A stretch of DNA of 64,000 nt from Sequoia sempervirens (Eukaryota; Streptophyta; Pinopsida; Cupressales; Cupressaceae), in NCBI GenBank assembly GCA_007258455.2, contig VDFB02275546.1, positions 246,314-310,313 on the forward strand, read 5' to 3'. Of the stretch, positions 1-12,144 are shown in pieces. Below the pieces are notes generated by a model. That model had not been told where the DNA came from and did no database searches. It worked only from the letters and a program-made list of their open reading frames with translations. Position 1 is the stretch's first letter, and the number at the start of each line of letters is the position of its first letter. A program made the position numbers and the translations under genes.

Positions 1-999
1 TGTAAGAAAGAAACCTGAAAAAGTAAATTGGGTTGGTCCGGAAAAGGTTTGGTTAGTACATAGTCTGGTTGAAGTGTAAATTGAACTCACCAACTTGTCA
101 ACAAAAATAAACTTATGCTTGGATTTTCCAAAAGGAATTGAAATATTAGAATGCCTCTTAGCTTGTAAAGTTGTTGATTAGTCAATATGCCTCTTTATTG
201 ATGATCTAATTGTTGAATCTATGAGATTAGAGATCAATGATGAATCCAACTTTGGGAATAAGTATATTCAAGGCATGCCATGGAGGGTAAGAAAGGGAAG
301 AAAAAGGAAATTAAAATCCAACAATGAGGAATGTTAAATCAATTCGAGAAAGAAAACAATTCCTATGAGTTCAACTTTGAATTGATCAAATATCGTGGAA
401 ACACTAAGGGGGGAAGAAATATAGTGGATTGAATCAGATAAAGTACCCAACACAATGAAGATCATCAATGTATTTTCAATTTAGAAAAAAATTTGACTTC
501 TTCGTAAGTCGTGATTTCAATCAAGTCATATATTCCATGACCACAAGGATAAGGTATTGGAGTTATTGGAGAAAGATAGTGAAAGGTCAAGGATTATGAC
601 CAATGAGAAAGGAATATTATCATACAATACCTTATATATGATTGATTGTAAAGTCAATTTCTATTATCATTGATTCCTTAGAAAAGGATAGGTAGAATAA
701 TTGATCATGAAAGGAAAGATCATTGCCTATGGAATAGGTAAGGAAAGATCTAATTACTCATGATTTGGAGTTATTGAGAAACGTGTGTGCTTGGTAATTA
801 GGTATGCAATTAAATTTGATCTTTTGGGAACCAACATGTTTGAACAGGAATTGTTACTCAAAATAGTATAGATGCTTGTCTGGAAAGTTAGATTGAGCTA
901 AAAATTGGATTATATCTTTGGAAATAATCAAAGGAAAAAAGTAATCCAAGGTATGGATGTCCTAAGATGAAGGAAATGTATCTCTGCAAAATATCTACC

Positions 1000-2385
1000 A
1001 TTATACTTGAGAATCAAATGTGGCATGAGTCCATGAAATAGGTTTTCATTTAGTCGGAATAAGCTAATATGGAGTGGAAAAGAACCTATGTACCCAAAAT
1101 TTTGGAGATTAAGGAAGGAAATGAGGAAATTGATGTCATATTTAGGACATTGGAATGACAAATTTATTTTTTAGATGGGGAACCACTATAATATGGAAAA
1201 AGATGGAATAAGATGCTACACGGTATGTAGCAAGTTATTGTCCAGTATGCTAGGAAATTAAGACAGGATGTTGTCATTGAAATGACATGCAAACTCTCTT
1301 TGAGATTCCAGTGAGGAAGTGGTAGACCATTGGAATAGTTTAATCTTTCTACATTGAAGGAACTGACATAATATTATGATGGATAGACTCACCAAGGTAA
1401 CCAACATTGGTTGGAAATTTTGATTTATAGGATCTTTTGGTCCTAAATAATATATTGTTTGAAGTAGTTGCTTAGTGTCCCTGAGAAGGTTATCTCAGAT
1501 GAGAACAAGAAAATAATGATAAGGTTGTGTGTAAACCATGATCATATCATGAGAAATTCAATTGAACAAATGCTCAATATATTATTATAGCCGAATAAGA
1601 AAAGTGTTAAACCAAATCTTGGAGGATTTGAAGAATACTTATATAAAATCTCCATTGTTGAAGTTTGGTCCATTATATGGAAGAAGGGTCGAATATCTAT
1701 TAGGCTGGAATAGGCTAAGAAATAGGGTTAACCTTAGACCCAAAAAGTTGTCAAAAAGGAATAAGAGATTGAAATGATCAATGAAAATTTGTTGATACAA
1801 AGCTTGAAAGATGAAGGAGTATCATTATGTTTGGAACTGACAGGTGTCCAAGAGCAATGTTATGCTCAAGATGGACAGTAGTCTAGAGAATTAATTTTAT
1901 GCTTAAGGAAAATGGATGTGTAAGCAATGGACAAACTTGACTTCTAAGTTGTTTGAAGGTATAAATACCAAAGGGAAGGATGGGACCCATGGTGTAGTGC
2001 GCAATGCACCGGCATTCCTTTTCTACTTGGATTACACTAAAGATAATTTCATTAGCCAATGAGAACATTTTTTCCAATCATACTAGTATAGGTGTCATTT
2101 GTTATACATATATTATTGTACTTGAGATGTACATATGAGGTATTGTGATTACAAAGAATAAGCTCTTTGAGAGAGAAAGTATGCGTGAAGCACACAAATT
2201 TCTCCCTATGAATTAGCAAGAGTCACTCAAATGCAAGGTCCAGGAAGGACGAGATTGCAAGGAGTGGTGTTACAAGGGAAGATTATTTTATAATTCTTAC
2301 ATGATTTGGAAATGGTAAGTAAAACCTTTATTTGACTTTATCTTTATTTTTAAAGTGCTTTAAATCATTGGGGACAATGATTCAT
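1000..2385 (+). pseudogene. Decayed Ty3/gypsy integrase-end remnant
   Basis: No intact frame remains. A phrase MDRLTKVTN can be read near 1380-1410, and VPEKVISDEN near 1480-1505. These match the integrase-core phrases (V)VDRLTKVAHF and (I)P..IVSDR of plant Ty3/gypsy elements, in the right order and about the right spacing. The segment then runs to a G-rich tract (2386-2396) and a TG start of a probable LTR, which is the order expected at the 3' end of a gypsy element. Everything upstream of 1000 looks like the same decayed material but has no phrase I can name. The short open frame at 1562-1777 is judged accidental. Confidence 0.4.
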
Positions 2386-2396
2386 AAGGGGGGAAG
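2386..2396 (+). other. Polypurine tract before probable LTR
   Basis: A G-rich purine run sits directly before tgttacatcc at 2399. This is the usual order of polypurine tract and 3' LTR start in an LTR retrotransposon on the plus strand, and it agrees with the decayed integrase upstream. Confidence 0.45.
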
Positions 2397-4292
2397 TATG
2401 TTACATCCTATTTCATAGTTACCAAGTTACTTTTACCATTATAAGTGAAAATGTTGATAAATGTAAATAGTGAAGTTTCAATATGTTTGTTAGGTCAATG
2501 AAATATGTGAATATGCAAAAAGATGTTATTGATTTAAAAAGAATGAATATATTTTGAATTATTGGAATACTTTGTTGATACAAATTTGTTATGATGCAAA
2601 TGGATTTACTATGAACGTCTAACTACCTTGGTGTTGTACTAAGTTGGTTGCAAGGACAAGTTCAATCCTTTGGAAGGGAGGGGAAGTATCACTCAAGAGA
2701 AGTGATTGGTTAGGTAACCCTTAATGAAGCCTAACTGAGCTTACACACACTCACACCTAGTTGGTCTAATTGAGTTGGGTCGGTTGGAACCAAGTAACCT
2801 TTGAGGATAGGTTGAAATTTTTGGGAAATATCTTTGATTTCTTTGATTGTGTGATCAAGTTATTGTGATTGAATCCTTGAGTCTTTGAGCTTTGTGAATA
2901 GTTTTCTTTATGTTGTTTTGTATGTACATTAAAAGTATACATGTAGATATTTATATATATAATGACTCGTGTATGAGAGCATAATTTCATTTACGCATGT
3001 ATATATGAGTAGAAATACTTATGGGCATACTTACACAAGGAATTGATTATTTGTATGTGTGTACATATATATATACTTAATGTATATGCCTGTCAACGAG
3101 GATATGAATGTATTTATGTTGATAGGAAATAGTAACATGATATGTGTATGAATAAAGGTATATGCATATGTACATATATACACATATGTTGATATGCACG
3201 TATGTGTGACGTGATGGAGTATCCATACGAGAACAACGATATATGAGTATATGTGTATATAAATATACACTTATGGTATTGTTTATGGATAAATGATAAC
3301 ATGGATATATGTATTCATATATTGGATGGTTTATTTGATGAGCTTGTTTGTTAATGAGAATATGCTCTTCTTTGTATATCACTTGAATGAGAATGATATA
3401 TAAATATAGACACTATGAATGATAGTGGAAGTATGAGTTTAGTAAATTATGAATTGGTGAGGATATATATATACATATGTTGTATATATACATGATATGT
3501 TGTATATATATATGTGTGTATGTGTGTGTGTGTGTATTATATATTGTATAATATAAAGAATGGACAACACATAGGAAAATGCATTGCTAGATTACATAGC
3601 AAGTAAATGCAAAATGAAACATGAGTTAGTGTCAAATAGCACGCAAGAAAGGATTGGCATTACTTAGTATATACTATTGGCCAATTTATTGAATATATTG
3701 CATGGTCAATATAATGACATTATAGCACTACATATAATGGCACAATGCTAAGTATTTAAGCCGCGTATATCATTATTGATAAAAGGTGATGGAAACACAT
3801 GAGTTTAAATATGATGTGTAAAGTTTAATAAACATAAATGATAAAGTGTTGCACATTATATAAGATAGTGTGTTGAGTCAAGGATAAAGTAGTGCTTTAA
3901 TGAAGGAGGTCGACTAATTGAAATGTGTCAAATGCTTTGGATTGGACCAAGTTGACTATGTGAAATGCAGCCAAATAAAGTCTAACTTATTCCTCTGTTT
4001 AAACAACAAGCTTGTGAATAGGGAATGTGATGATTAGTTGGCACCATATTATGAATTTTGTGATTCTTTTAGAAGTATTTTTGGCTTGTAAGTCAATTTC
4101 CATAATGGAACATGTGCTTTATGAGCCAGTCAAATTGTTGTTGCCAAGCATTGAGTCGATCTGTTTTCCTGTTTGGGTGAGTATTGAGATAGATATTTGC
4201 CACCTTTTGTTATCAAGTTGAGTCAATGGAATTTGGCTAAGAAGTGGCATTCCATAAGCCTTGAATGTAGCCTGTAGATGTTGGTTTTTGGG

Positions 4293-4300
4293 TATAAATA
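4293..4300 (+). promoter_or_regulatory. TATA-box-like site in the probable LTR
   Basis: tataaata stands in a mixed-composition stretch about 1.9 kb into the probable LTR, a plausible U3/R promoter position. No start site can be shown. Confidence 0.3.
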
Positions 4301-5648
4301 AGTGGCATTCTCACCTCATTTGGATACACTTCTTTTATGCAAAATTACATTGCTTTGTTTTGCTACCTTTTTATAAAGAGATTCTTATTTTCTATTGAGA
4401 GGTATTTTGTGAGGAAACATTAGTGAAAGGATTGAGAAGGTTTTGTTGCTAAGTTTATTTTTAGAGGGGAACCAAGCTTAAGAGCTAGAGAGTCAATTGG
4501 ATTAAAGTGATTAACAAGCATGGGATTCTATTCTCTTTATGTTATTTGTTTTTTTGAAAGATTGAATGTCTTGTATATTTTTCTGAAAGGAAAAGAGATA
4601 TGCTTTCCTTACGAGTGTTTTTACATACTCTATATTAAGGAGTGGATGTCATCAATATTATTATATACTAGATTTGATGAAAGTGTGAATAGCTTAAGAG
4701 AGTGATTTTGTACTCTTATATACCTTATATGGGAACTTAGATTTTATTTCTATACATACATAGTTTACACTACATGTATAATGTGAAATGCATTAATGTC
4801 ATGAAGTGAATTGACACTGTTAGCTTATAATGCTAGGAAACCTTAGGAATGATAAGGTTTAGCAATACATCAAAAGTGATAGTATGAAAGATACAATAGG
4901 ATGGGGTGTCATTTTTCTAATCTATACTTGAATGATCACTTTATCATTATTGTACTACTGTATGAAACCATAGGTTGAGAGTAACCTATTTGGGTCAATA
5001 AATATATTTGATTAATGATGGAAACCCTAGGTTAAGAATTACCTACTGGGTTGGAATATTTACTTGTTATCCATTGAAACCAAGGTTGGGTTGTTTAGTT
5101 GATCCTTGTTTGCAACACATAGGTTTTGATTAACCAACATGATTGGACTGATTGATGATTGTTGACTTTATCCTAGAATTAGGATATACCATGGTTGAGA
5201 CTCACCTATGTGATTAGGTTGATCACTTAAGGTTATGAATTGCTACTTGATTGGAGCCATATGTGGGATTACCTATTAAGTTAGAGTTGTTACCTAATTG
5301 GTTACTTTATACTCTTGAAAGTCATAATGATGAAAAGATTCCACTCTTTGAATAACCCTTTTTACTAAGGAGGTTACACTCTCGAATAAAATTATTTATT
5401 GATATGATTGATCTTTGATTGAGGGCATTTATTAATGAGATTATACTCTTGAAGATAATCACTTATTGTTGGGATATATTCCTAAATGGAGTCAAATATT
5501 TATGAATATTTATTCTATGATTGATGAAGCTTATGTAGCTATACTTTAGATTATAAAGTTAATTCTGGGACTAGGTTGTCCATTGAAGGGAATAGTTTGT
5601 TAAGTTGTTTATGCAAAGTTAATTTTGTAGACTAGAAAAGCTCATTTG

Positions 5649-5744
5649 TTATACCTGGGATAGAATATCCATTGAAGGGGGTAACTTATGCTTGTGTTAT
5701 ACCTAGGATTAGATTATCCATTGAAGGGGGTAACTTATGCTTAT
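5649..5744. repeat. 48-bp tandem duplication
   Basis: Two adjacent units (5649-5696 and 5697-5744) share ttatacct, atccattgaaggggg and taacttatgctt with few differences. Further diverged fragments (tacctattgaaggaaa near 5812) suggest an older, longer array. Confidence 0.75.
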
Positions 5745-6122
5745 GCTTTATTGGTAAAGATACCACTGTATTTTGAAAAAGGGGAATAGGTTATTTTTGA
5801 GATTAATGATTACCTATTGAAGGAAATTACCCATGCATAGATTATAATGGCCTAAAGTCAAATCAAGCTAGAGTATTGTATGTGGATAGGATAATTGCCA
5901 CTCAAAATACTGAGTGAGAATACTTTAACAAAAGTAGTGTGATTGCCTTTGGCTCCATTGTCAATTCACTGTGTTCCTTTTATGCATTCTAGTTCAGGAT
6001 TTTCATACTCGTAGGTATAGCTACTGTATGAATAGGTTCTAGTTATGTAGGGCACAACACTAAGCTTAGAGTGGTTGTTGTTATGAGGTTACTCCACCAA
6101 TCTCTTCATTGAATGGTAGGGA

Positions 6123-6777
6123 TGTTAGGGGTTAGAAGGTAGATTTCTATCAATTAAATGCAGATTTGATCAATAAAATAGAAAAATAGAACACATAGAA
6201 ATTATGGACAACAAAAGAAGAACACAAAGATTTAATGTGTCTCACCCAAAACCGAGCTACATCCACCAAAAAAAGGTCCAATATATATTAAACTTCCAGT
6301 AAATAACCTTTACAAAGCATTCAACAACCACTACAACCTGCAACAATTTTTTTCTCTACATTTTTCCCTTGTTTTTACACAGCCTTCGCTATGTGTACCA
6401 CAACACTTGTGTTTTTCCAGCCACAAAAATATAAATTTTTGCTAATTTTTTTCACGACTTACTTCCCTCAAAGCTCATCACCGAGTGTTTGTATATGCTC
6501 CCACATATTTCCCATTAATTACAAATGAAGTGTGGCCATTGGTTGTTCCTCATGCACCCAATAAAATGTTTTTTTTGGGCGGCTGCATTTAATATTTTAG
6601 TTTGTCTTTTAATTTTATATTATATAATTGTAATTGATCACTTCTAGCATTGTCTATTTGTTTGTAACCACCTTTTAGATACAAGTGCAACATAACTTTT
6701 TAATAAGTGTAACATTATTTAATGGAAGAAATAATATGAAGATTTTGCGTCCAAGTCTGATTGGTCTCCATAACACA
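6123..6777 (-). repeat. Copia-1 3' LTR
   Basis: Shares long stretches with 12145-12805, including ggttagaaggtagattt, acatccacc and ccaatatatattaaactt, and ends ggtctccataacaca like its partner. On the minus strand it begins TGTGTTATGG or TGTTATGG. The TATA-like tatatatt in the shared part suggests the LTR promoter. Confidence 0.88.
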
Positions 6778-7197
6778 ACAATCTCCCACTTGGAGACTGA
6801 TCAAACTCCACTCCATACCATCTTCCACTTGGAGACTGGTCATAACACCGCTGCCCTTGCAACTCCCACTGAAAATCAACACCTTGGACCCTGCAGTTCT
6901 ATTTTACTTAAATTCAACCTTGAAGGCCAACCGAAGTTGAAGAGGATCTCAGCTTCTCCCTTTTCACCGCCTTCATAAACACATCTGTTGGATTATCATC
7001 TATATGTATCTTTTCCAACCTTACCTGTCCATCCTCCAAAATCAACCTAATAAATGATATCTCAACTGTATGTGTTTGGTTTTTGAGAGCAAGGTAGAAT
7101 TCTTTGCAAGATGTATAGCACTTTGACTATCTATAAACAAGTAACTTTTAGCCTGTTGTTTTCCCAACTCTTTCATGAAAATTTGCAGCCATATAAT

Positions 7198-7425
7198 CTA
7201 TTTTCTTGCCTCTATTGCAAAAACATACTCTTCCTCTGTGGTGGATAAAGCAACCACCTTTTGCAACCAAGAAATCCAACTCACTGTTGTCCCACCAACA
7301 GTAAATACATAACCTGTGGTACTCCTCCTAGTATCTATATGCCTTGCCAAATCTGAGTCAACATAGCCTTTTAAATCAGTATTAGAGGCCCCAAAGCATA
7401 AACATTTATTAGATGTACCTCTCAA
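7198..7425 (-). pseudogene. Copia-1 RNase H fragment
   Basis: The minus-strand frame reads YVDSDLARHIDTRRSTTGY and then STTEEEY. These are the Ty1/copia RNase H phrases usually seen as Y.DSDWAG...R.ST.GY and S(T/S)(A/T)EAEY, with the first catalytic Asp and Glu regions present. The Trp usually after DSD is Leu here. The upstream RT is broken, so this is a remnant. Confidence 0.85.
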
Positions 7426-8412
7426 ATACCTAAGAATCCATTTTATCGCACTCTAATGCTCCATTCTGGGATTACTCATATACCTACTAACAACTCCTAC
7501 AACATGTGCAATATTCGGTCTTGTGCATGCCATGGTGTACATTCACCTACTTACAACTAAAGCATATGGTACTTTGGACATTTTTCCTTCCTCTTGTGTC
7601 TTTGGACACATCCTTAGTCAATTTGACATTATTAGGCAAAGGTGTGCTGACAAATTTTGCATTCTCCATATTAAACCTCTGCAACACCTTCTCTACATAA
7701 TCAACCTTAGATAAAAAACAATTTTCTATTTTTCCTATCTCTAGTAATCTTCATACCAAGGATTTGTTTTGCTACCCCCAAATCCTTTATAGCAAATGAA
7801 TTTGCTAACTATTGTTTTAACTCCCTTATGTGATCCATGTTAGACCTACTACAAGTATATCATCAACATATAAACATAAAATAATGTATCTATCATCATC
7901 TAACCTCTTAAAGTAAACACAACGGTCTGAATTACATCGGTTGTAGCCATTCTTAGCCATAAAACTATCAAATTTAATATACCATTGTCAAGGTGCTTGC
8001 TTCAAGCATTATAAACTTTTCTTCAATCTGCACACCAATTTCTCCTCACCTTTGACCTCAAATCCTTGTGGCCGATCCATATATATTTCCTCTTCCAAAT
8101 CACCATGGAGAAAGGTTGTTTTAACATCAAGCTATTCTAAATGCAATTTTTTCAGTAGCCACAATACTTAAAATAGTACGAATAAAAATCATTTTAACAT
8201 CTGGAGAAAAGATTTCATCAAAACCAATGCCCTTTTTTCTGTGCAAATCCTTTTACAACTAGCCTGGCTTTAAATCTTTTCTTACCTCCATCTTCCTCTT
8301 CCAACCTATAAACCCATTTGTTTGGTAAATCCTTTTTACTTGTAGGTAGCTTTCATAATTTCCAAGTCTAATTTTTCAGCGAGTCCATTTCTTCTTCCAT
8401 TCCATGCTCCCA
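7426..8412 (-). pseudogene. Copia-1 reverse transcriptase remnant
   Basis: No long open frame survives. The catalytic YVDD box can be read on the minus strand at 7859-7870 within LYVDDILV, and the context fits the copia RT palm. The order RNase H, RT, integrase along the plus axis matches a minus-strand copia element. Many stops and frameshifts interrupt it. Confidence 0.7.
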
Positions 8413-9087
8413 CTAAACCTTGGCATGCACCTGCATAGCTTCATCATAGCATTTTGGTCCACCAACATCAGTTAGTAAAATAGAATACAAAGAGGGAGAA
8501 AATATTTTTGGAGGTCTACTTATCCTTGAAGATCGTCTAACATTCACAAGAGTTTGTTGTATTTTTTGTTGTTGTTGTTGTGGAGCATGAGGAACCACTA
8601 GAACATTGTTGTTTGGAGTATCATCCAACACTAAACAATCATTTTATTTTTTCTCATGTTGTTGCAAGTGATCTTTGTACAACACTTTCTCATTGAATAT
8701 GACATCCCTACTTCTTACAATTTTCTGATTTTCAAATTTCCAAAGCCTATAACCAAATTCATCAATGTCATACCCAACAAATATACATTTCTTTAACTTA
8801 GCATCAAGTTTGGTTCTATTTTCAAAATCTACATGTGCAAATGCTTCACAACTGAAGGTCTTGAGAAAATAATAACTTTCCTTCTTACATGTCCATGCTT
8901 CCTCTGGAATACCACAACCCAAAGGAGTAGAGGGACCTCTATTAATCAAATAAACAATAGTATTTATGGCCTCTACCCATATGTTTAAAGGCATCCCAAT
9001 ATGCAATCTCATACTCCTTGCACGATCCATTATTGTCTTATTCATGCACTCAGCCACTCCATTTTCTTGTGGATTCCTTGGAATCAT
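8413..9087 (-). pseudogene. Copia-1 integrase C-terminal part and integrase-RT hinge
   Basis: Two minus-strand frames. 8644-9087 begins at the integrase phrase NPQENGVAECMNKTI, which contains the catalytic Glu of the DDE triad (usually NGVAER.N). It continues with AINTIVYLINR and CIFVGYD, standard copia integrase-end phrases. 8413-8631 is the low-complexity hinge ending SSRISRPPKIFSPS, typical of the join to RT. Just upstream a TAG stands in an otherwise continuous frame (near 9088), where Gln is likely. Confidence 0.85.
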
Positions 9088-9243
9088 TTTCTACCTACGA
9101 ATACCATTAGAAGAACAATATTATTCAAACTCTTTATTGCAATACTCACCACCATTATCAAATCTGAGAAATTTCAACTTTTTACCCATCTCATTCTCAA
9201 CCAAGCTTCTCCATTTTTTAAAAGTTTCAAATACATCATATTT

Positions 9244-9555
9244 CTACCTAAGGAAATAAATCCATACCTTCCTTGTTGTATCATCAATAAAAGTGACATA
9301 ATACTGAGAGCCACCAAGAGAAGATACTTGAGCTGGTCCCCATACATCTATATGCACAAGCTCCAATTTCTCTTCTTTCTTTTGCTTCCCATTCTTGAGA
9401 AAACTAACTCTCTTTTGCTTGCCATACACACAACTTTCACAGAAATTCATATTAACATGTTTTAAACTTGGTAAAACTTTCTTTGAATGAAGCACTTTCA
9501 TACGTTTTTCACTCTTGTGCCCAAGTCTATTATGCCATAGTGTTGTTTCACCCAT
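9244..9555 (-). pseudogene. Copia-1 pre-integrase zinc domain and integrase core start
   Basis: The frame reads LWHNRLGHKSEKRMKVLHSK then CESCVYGKQKRVSF, the HHCC zinc-binding pre-integrase module of copia elements. It is followed by LVHIDVWGPAQV and VTFIDDTTRKVWIYFL, which carry the first catalytic Asp region. A TAG at 9556-9558 separates it from the preceding segment in a place where the frame otherwise continues. Confidence 0.87.
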
Positions 9556-9564
9556 AGAAATTTT

Positions 9565-9918
9565 CTAATTTTCTGCTTGTTGACCTGCAACAACTGTTCC
9601 TAAAACTGTTACAAAACTCATAGCAATTTCTATCGAACCCACAGTAATTGTTGTAGCTATTTTTTCCAGCAACATACCTATTTTATTTTTATCTACAATA
9701 GCTAAAGTAGAAGGAACAATATAACTTGTACAAAGATATAAGGTGCCTACTTTCACACCTTTTGCTACCACTAAGGCACCTTTTGTAACCTTCCAATTTT
9801 TATCACTAAATGTAACAACACAACCTTCATCATCTAGTTGCCCTACTAAAATTATTTTTTTTCTTAATCTTGGAACATGCCTTACCTCTTGTAGTAGCCA
9901 ATGATTCCCATTCTTCAA
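9565..9918 (-). pseudogene. Copia-1 protease-to-integrase linker
   Basis: The frame reads LLQEVRHVPRLRKKIILVGQL and then WKVTKGALVVAKG. The first matches the usual L..V.YVP.L..NLLSVGQL block that follows the copia aspartic protease; the second is the normal stretch before the HHCC domain. The protease DSG itself lies in the decayed region 9919-10080 and is not clearly legible. Copia-2 has a related block at 29250-29400. Confidence 0.78.
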
Positions 9919-10099
9919 ATTGATCTTGATTCTTCACTTTCCAAGAATCTAAAAAGGTTTGTTATCCAAAGAAAATAACCTCTATGGGGTGTAGAATGGA
10001 ATGAAGCCCCTGAATCTAACACCCAATAATCAACAACATTATGAAGGGAAAAAATCAAAGCATCCTCATTAGATTTATTACTTACCACATTTTCCTCTT

Positions 10100-10241
10100 T
10101 ATTTCCTTCCTTTTTGTCTCCTTTATTTTTTTGAGACCAACAATCTTTCTTTAAATGACTCAGCTTACCATAGTACCAACAATCCCTCTTGTCTCTAGAT
10201 TGGGACCTCTTGTCCTTTGATTTTCTTTGTGACTTATTGTT
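10100..10241 (-). pseudogene. Copia-1 gag zinc-knuckle segment
   Basis: Reads on the minus strand as a Lys/Arg/Ser-rich stretch (KSKDKRSQSRDKRDC) leading into CWYYGKLSHLKKDC. This is a CCHC knuckle in which the second Cys has become Tyr. The residue loss and the missing upstream join (the gag is split at 10242) show that it is no longer functional. Confidence 0.75.
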
Positions 10242-10248
10242 GGCCTCC

Positions 10249-11402
10249 TACAATGATCTCATAACTAAGCCTTTACAACCATGATTCAGAGACTGGACAT
10301 CTAACTTGAACAACCATTCAATCATCATGAAGGTGCATTTAATTTTTCAACCCAGTGACGTGAACTTGAAATGGGTCAGCATTGTATGTGCACTAGGGGC
10401 TCAAGTAGTCATTGCATTCTACAACTAAGAAACACAATGCTGAAAGTAAATTGTTGAAATGCAGAGAAAGAATGAAAATTTGTGTGACAAACAGGAACTA
10501 CTCTGTCCACTTTGGCTGCATGAACAGACACATAATGTACTTCTAGTGGCTGCAAGAACAGTCAATGTCAAATTTCAAACTAAGTGTCAAATAGTAAGTA
10601 ATACTAAGCTAATCCTAAAATAAGAGAATGAATTACTCACCAAGTTGGCCCCCTTAGATAAGTATCCTCTAAACTAACAAGAACTCATATGCTCGAACTC
10701 AAAACTTTATTTAATTCACTGTAAATCATGCATACACAGAGTAATGTATCTGTATCACTAAAAATGAGAGTACAATGCAAAATCGTGCAACCTCCCAAAG
10801 AAGGAGCATCAAATTATTATTTATACTACAACTAAACAGGGTAGTCAACTCCACGACTGGGAGGACGCCATTTAGGGAAAACAGGGGAAAGTGGAGCAAC
10901 GACGGTTACGCATGCATGGAATCCGGTCAGACATGCAAGTCAAACGTAGATCCAACACAATAGTAACACCCATGCATGGTAGATCATTAAGGTCCACTGC
11001 AAGGGGGTTACGTTCTATTGCATGAAGAATCTTTGTTGTCGGCTGCCTTTGACTTGGAGCGACTTCTCAGCTAGTCGTTATGATGCATGCCTAGTTGGCA
11101 GTGTCTTCCATAACTTGGCGTATTAAGTCTGCAGGCCAAGGTTAGTACGCATAATAACTGCACATCAATAACCACTCTAAGAAACATTCATTAATCACAT
11201 GCAAAATCAATATAGATGACCCAAATATTATGCCAAATATCATTAAAGCTTGCAGAGATAGGGTAATGTAAAATGTTAATAGTTTGAGGGAAACATTATG
11301 CCAATACCAACACTTAAGCATTAAATTCCATGACATCTATGAGCAAATAGACTGTAGATTCTACCCAAAACTAGACCAAAAACTAGGCTCATCACTTACC
11401 AC
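10249..11402 (-). other. 1.15 kb foreign segment splitting Copia-1 gag
   Basis: The gag frame stops at NNYGGR on one side and resumes in the basic linker before the zinc knuckle on the other. The 7-bp sequence ggcctcc occurs at both joins (10242-10248 and 11403-11409), so the segment looks like an insertion with a 7-bp target duplication. On the minus strand it also starts close to GTAAGT and ends TTGTAG, so a spliceosomal intron is an alternative. I see no terminal inverted repeats and no recognisable gene inside. The related Copia-2 gag has no such segment. Confidence 0.65.
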
Positions 11403-11409
11403 GGCCTCC

Positions 11410-12131
11410 ATAATTATTTTCTCTCTCCTTTGTTTTGCCCCTACTTTCTGCATTCAAAACACTGCCTGATGTGGATGTACCACTTGAGCTTTTCCTACAA
11501 ATTTCCTCACTCAAAATCACACCAATAACATTATCAAATTTCAGTGTATTTGAACCAGAAATAGAATTACTAACAACCATTACCAAGCTATTCCAACTTT
11601 CAGGCAAAAAACATAGAATCAAAAGAGCCCTAACTTCTTCATCAAAGTTTACATTTACAAAAGTTGATTGACTAGTAACTGTATTGAACTCATTTAAATG
11701 ATCAACAACTGACCCACCTTCTACCATTTTCATATTAAATAAATGCTTCATAAGAAATACCTTATTCAAAGCGGAAGGCTTTTCATATAGTTATGTCAGG
11801 GTTTGCATCGACTCTTTAGTTGTCTTCACTGTTGAAATATTAAACACCATCGATTGTGCCAAGCATAAATGAATACTGCCAAGTGCCTTTCTGTCTAGAA
11901 TATCTCAATCCTCATCAAACATAGTTGCTAGTTTCTTGGCTTTTCCTTCCAATGACCACCATAAATCCTTCTGATAGAGATAATCCTCCATCTGCATCTT
12001 CCATAACTGATAGTTTTTCCCATTGAACTTGTCAACCTACAACTTACCCTCATTTTCCATAACTCCCACTCAACCATGAGACTCCCACTTAACCGTGAGA
12101 TCTTCCTACAAAGGATAACTAACCACAACCC
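11410..12131 (-). pseudogene. Copia-1 gag N-terminal and middle region
   Basis: The best frame (11392-11769) reads NKVFLMKHLFNMKMVEGGSV, DHLNEFNTVTSQ and LCFLPESWNSLV. These are the UBN2-type copia gag phrases (LFNLKM.EG.SV..H...F, LLCSLP.SW). The first third (11770-12131) is shifted into other frames but still shows FNGKNYQLWKMQM, the usual gag start. Stops include a TGA where Trp or Arg is expected. It is the same family as the Copia-2 gag. Confidence 0.85.
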
Positions 12132-12143
12132 GCTCTGATACCA
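12132..12143 (-). other. Copia-1 primer binding site
   Basis: On the minus strand it reads tggtatcagagc, the standard Ty1/copia site complementary to the 3' end of initiator Met-tRNA. One base separates it from the LTR end, which fixes the right LTR as the 5' LTR. Confidence 0.92.
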
Positions 12144-12144
12144 C

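Larger units (their letters stand above)
2399..6122 (+). repeat. Probable long gypsy 3' LTR, right end not resolved
   Basis: Starts with TG right after the polypurine tract. The stretch is AT-rich and carries no credible gene. It holds low-complexity TATG/ATAC DNA (about 2930-3560, with a TG run near 3516-3534), a TATA-box-like site at 4293 and irregular repeats of a phrase like ttacctattgggtt between 4960 and 5850. The right end cannot be placed because Copia-1 begins at 6123. The partner 5' LTR is outside the window, so the LTR call rests on the start signals only. Confidence 0.35.

Noticed and set aside
3031..3382. Overlapping minus-strand open frames with many Tyr/His/Ile
   Set aside because: They arise from TATG/ATAC low-complexity DNA; no motif and strongly biased composition.
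7506..7714. Plus-strand frames over the Copia-1 RT
   Set aside because: They overlap a recognisable minus-strand RT/RNase H remnant.
9001..9465. 154-codon plus-strand frame
   Set aside because: It lies opposite the Copia-1 integrase, which has clear motifs on the other strand.
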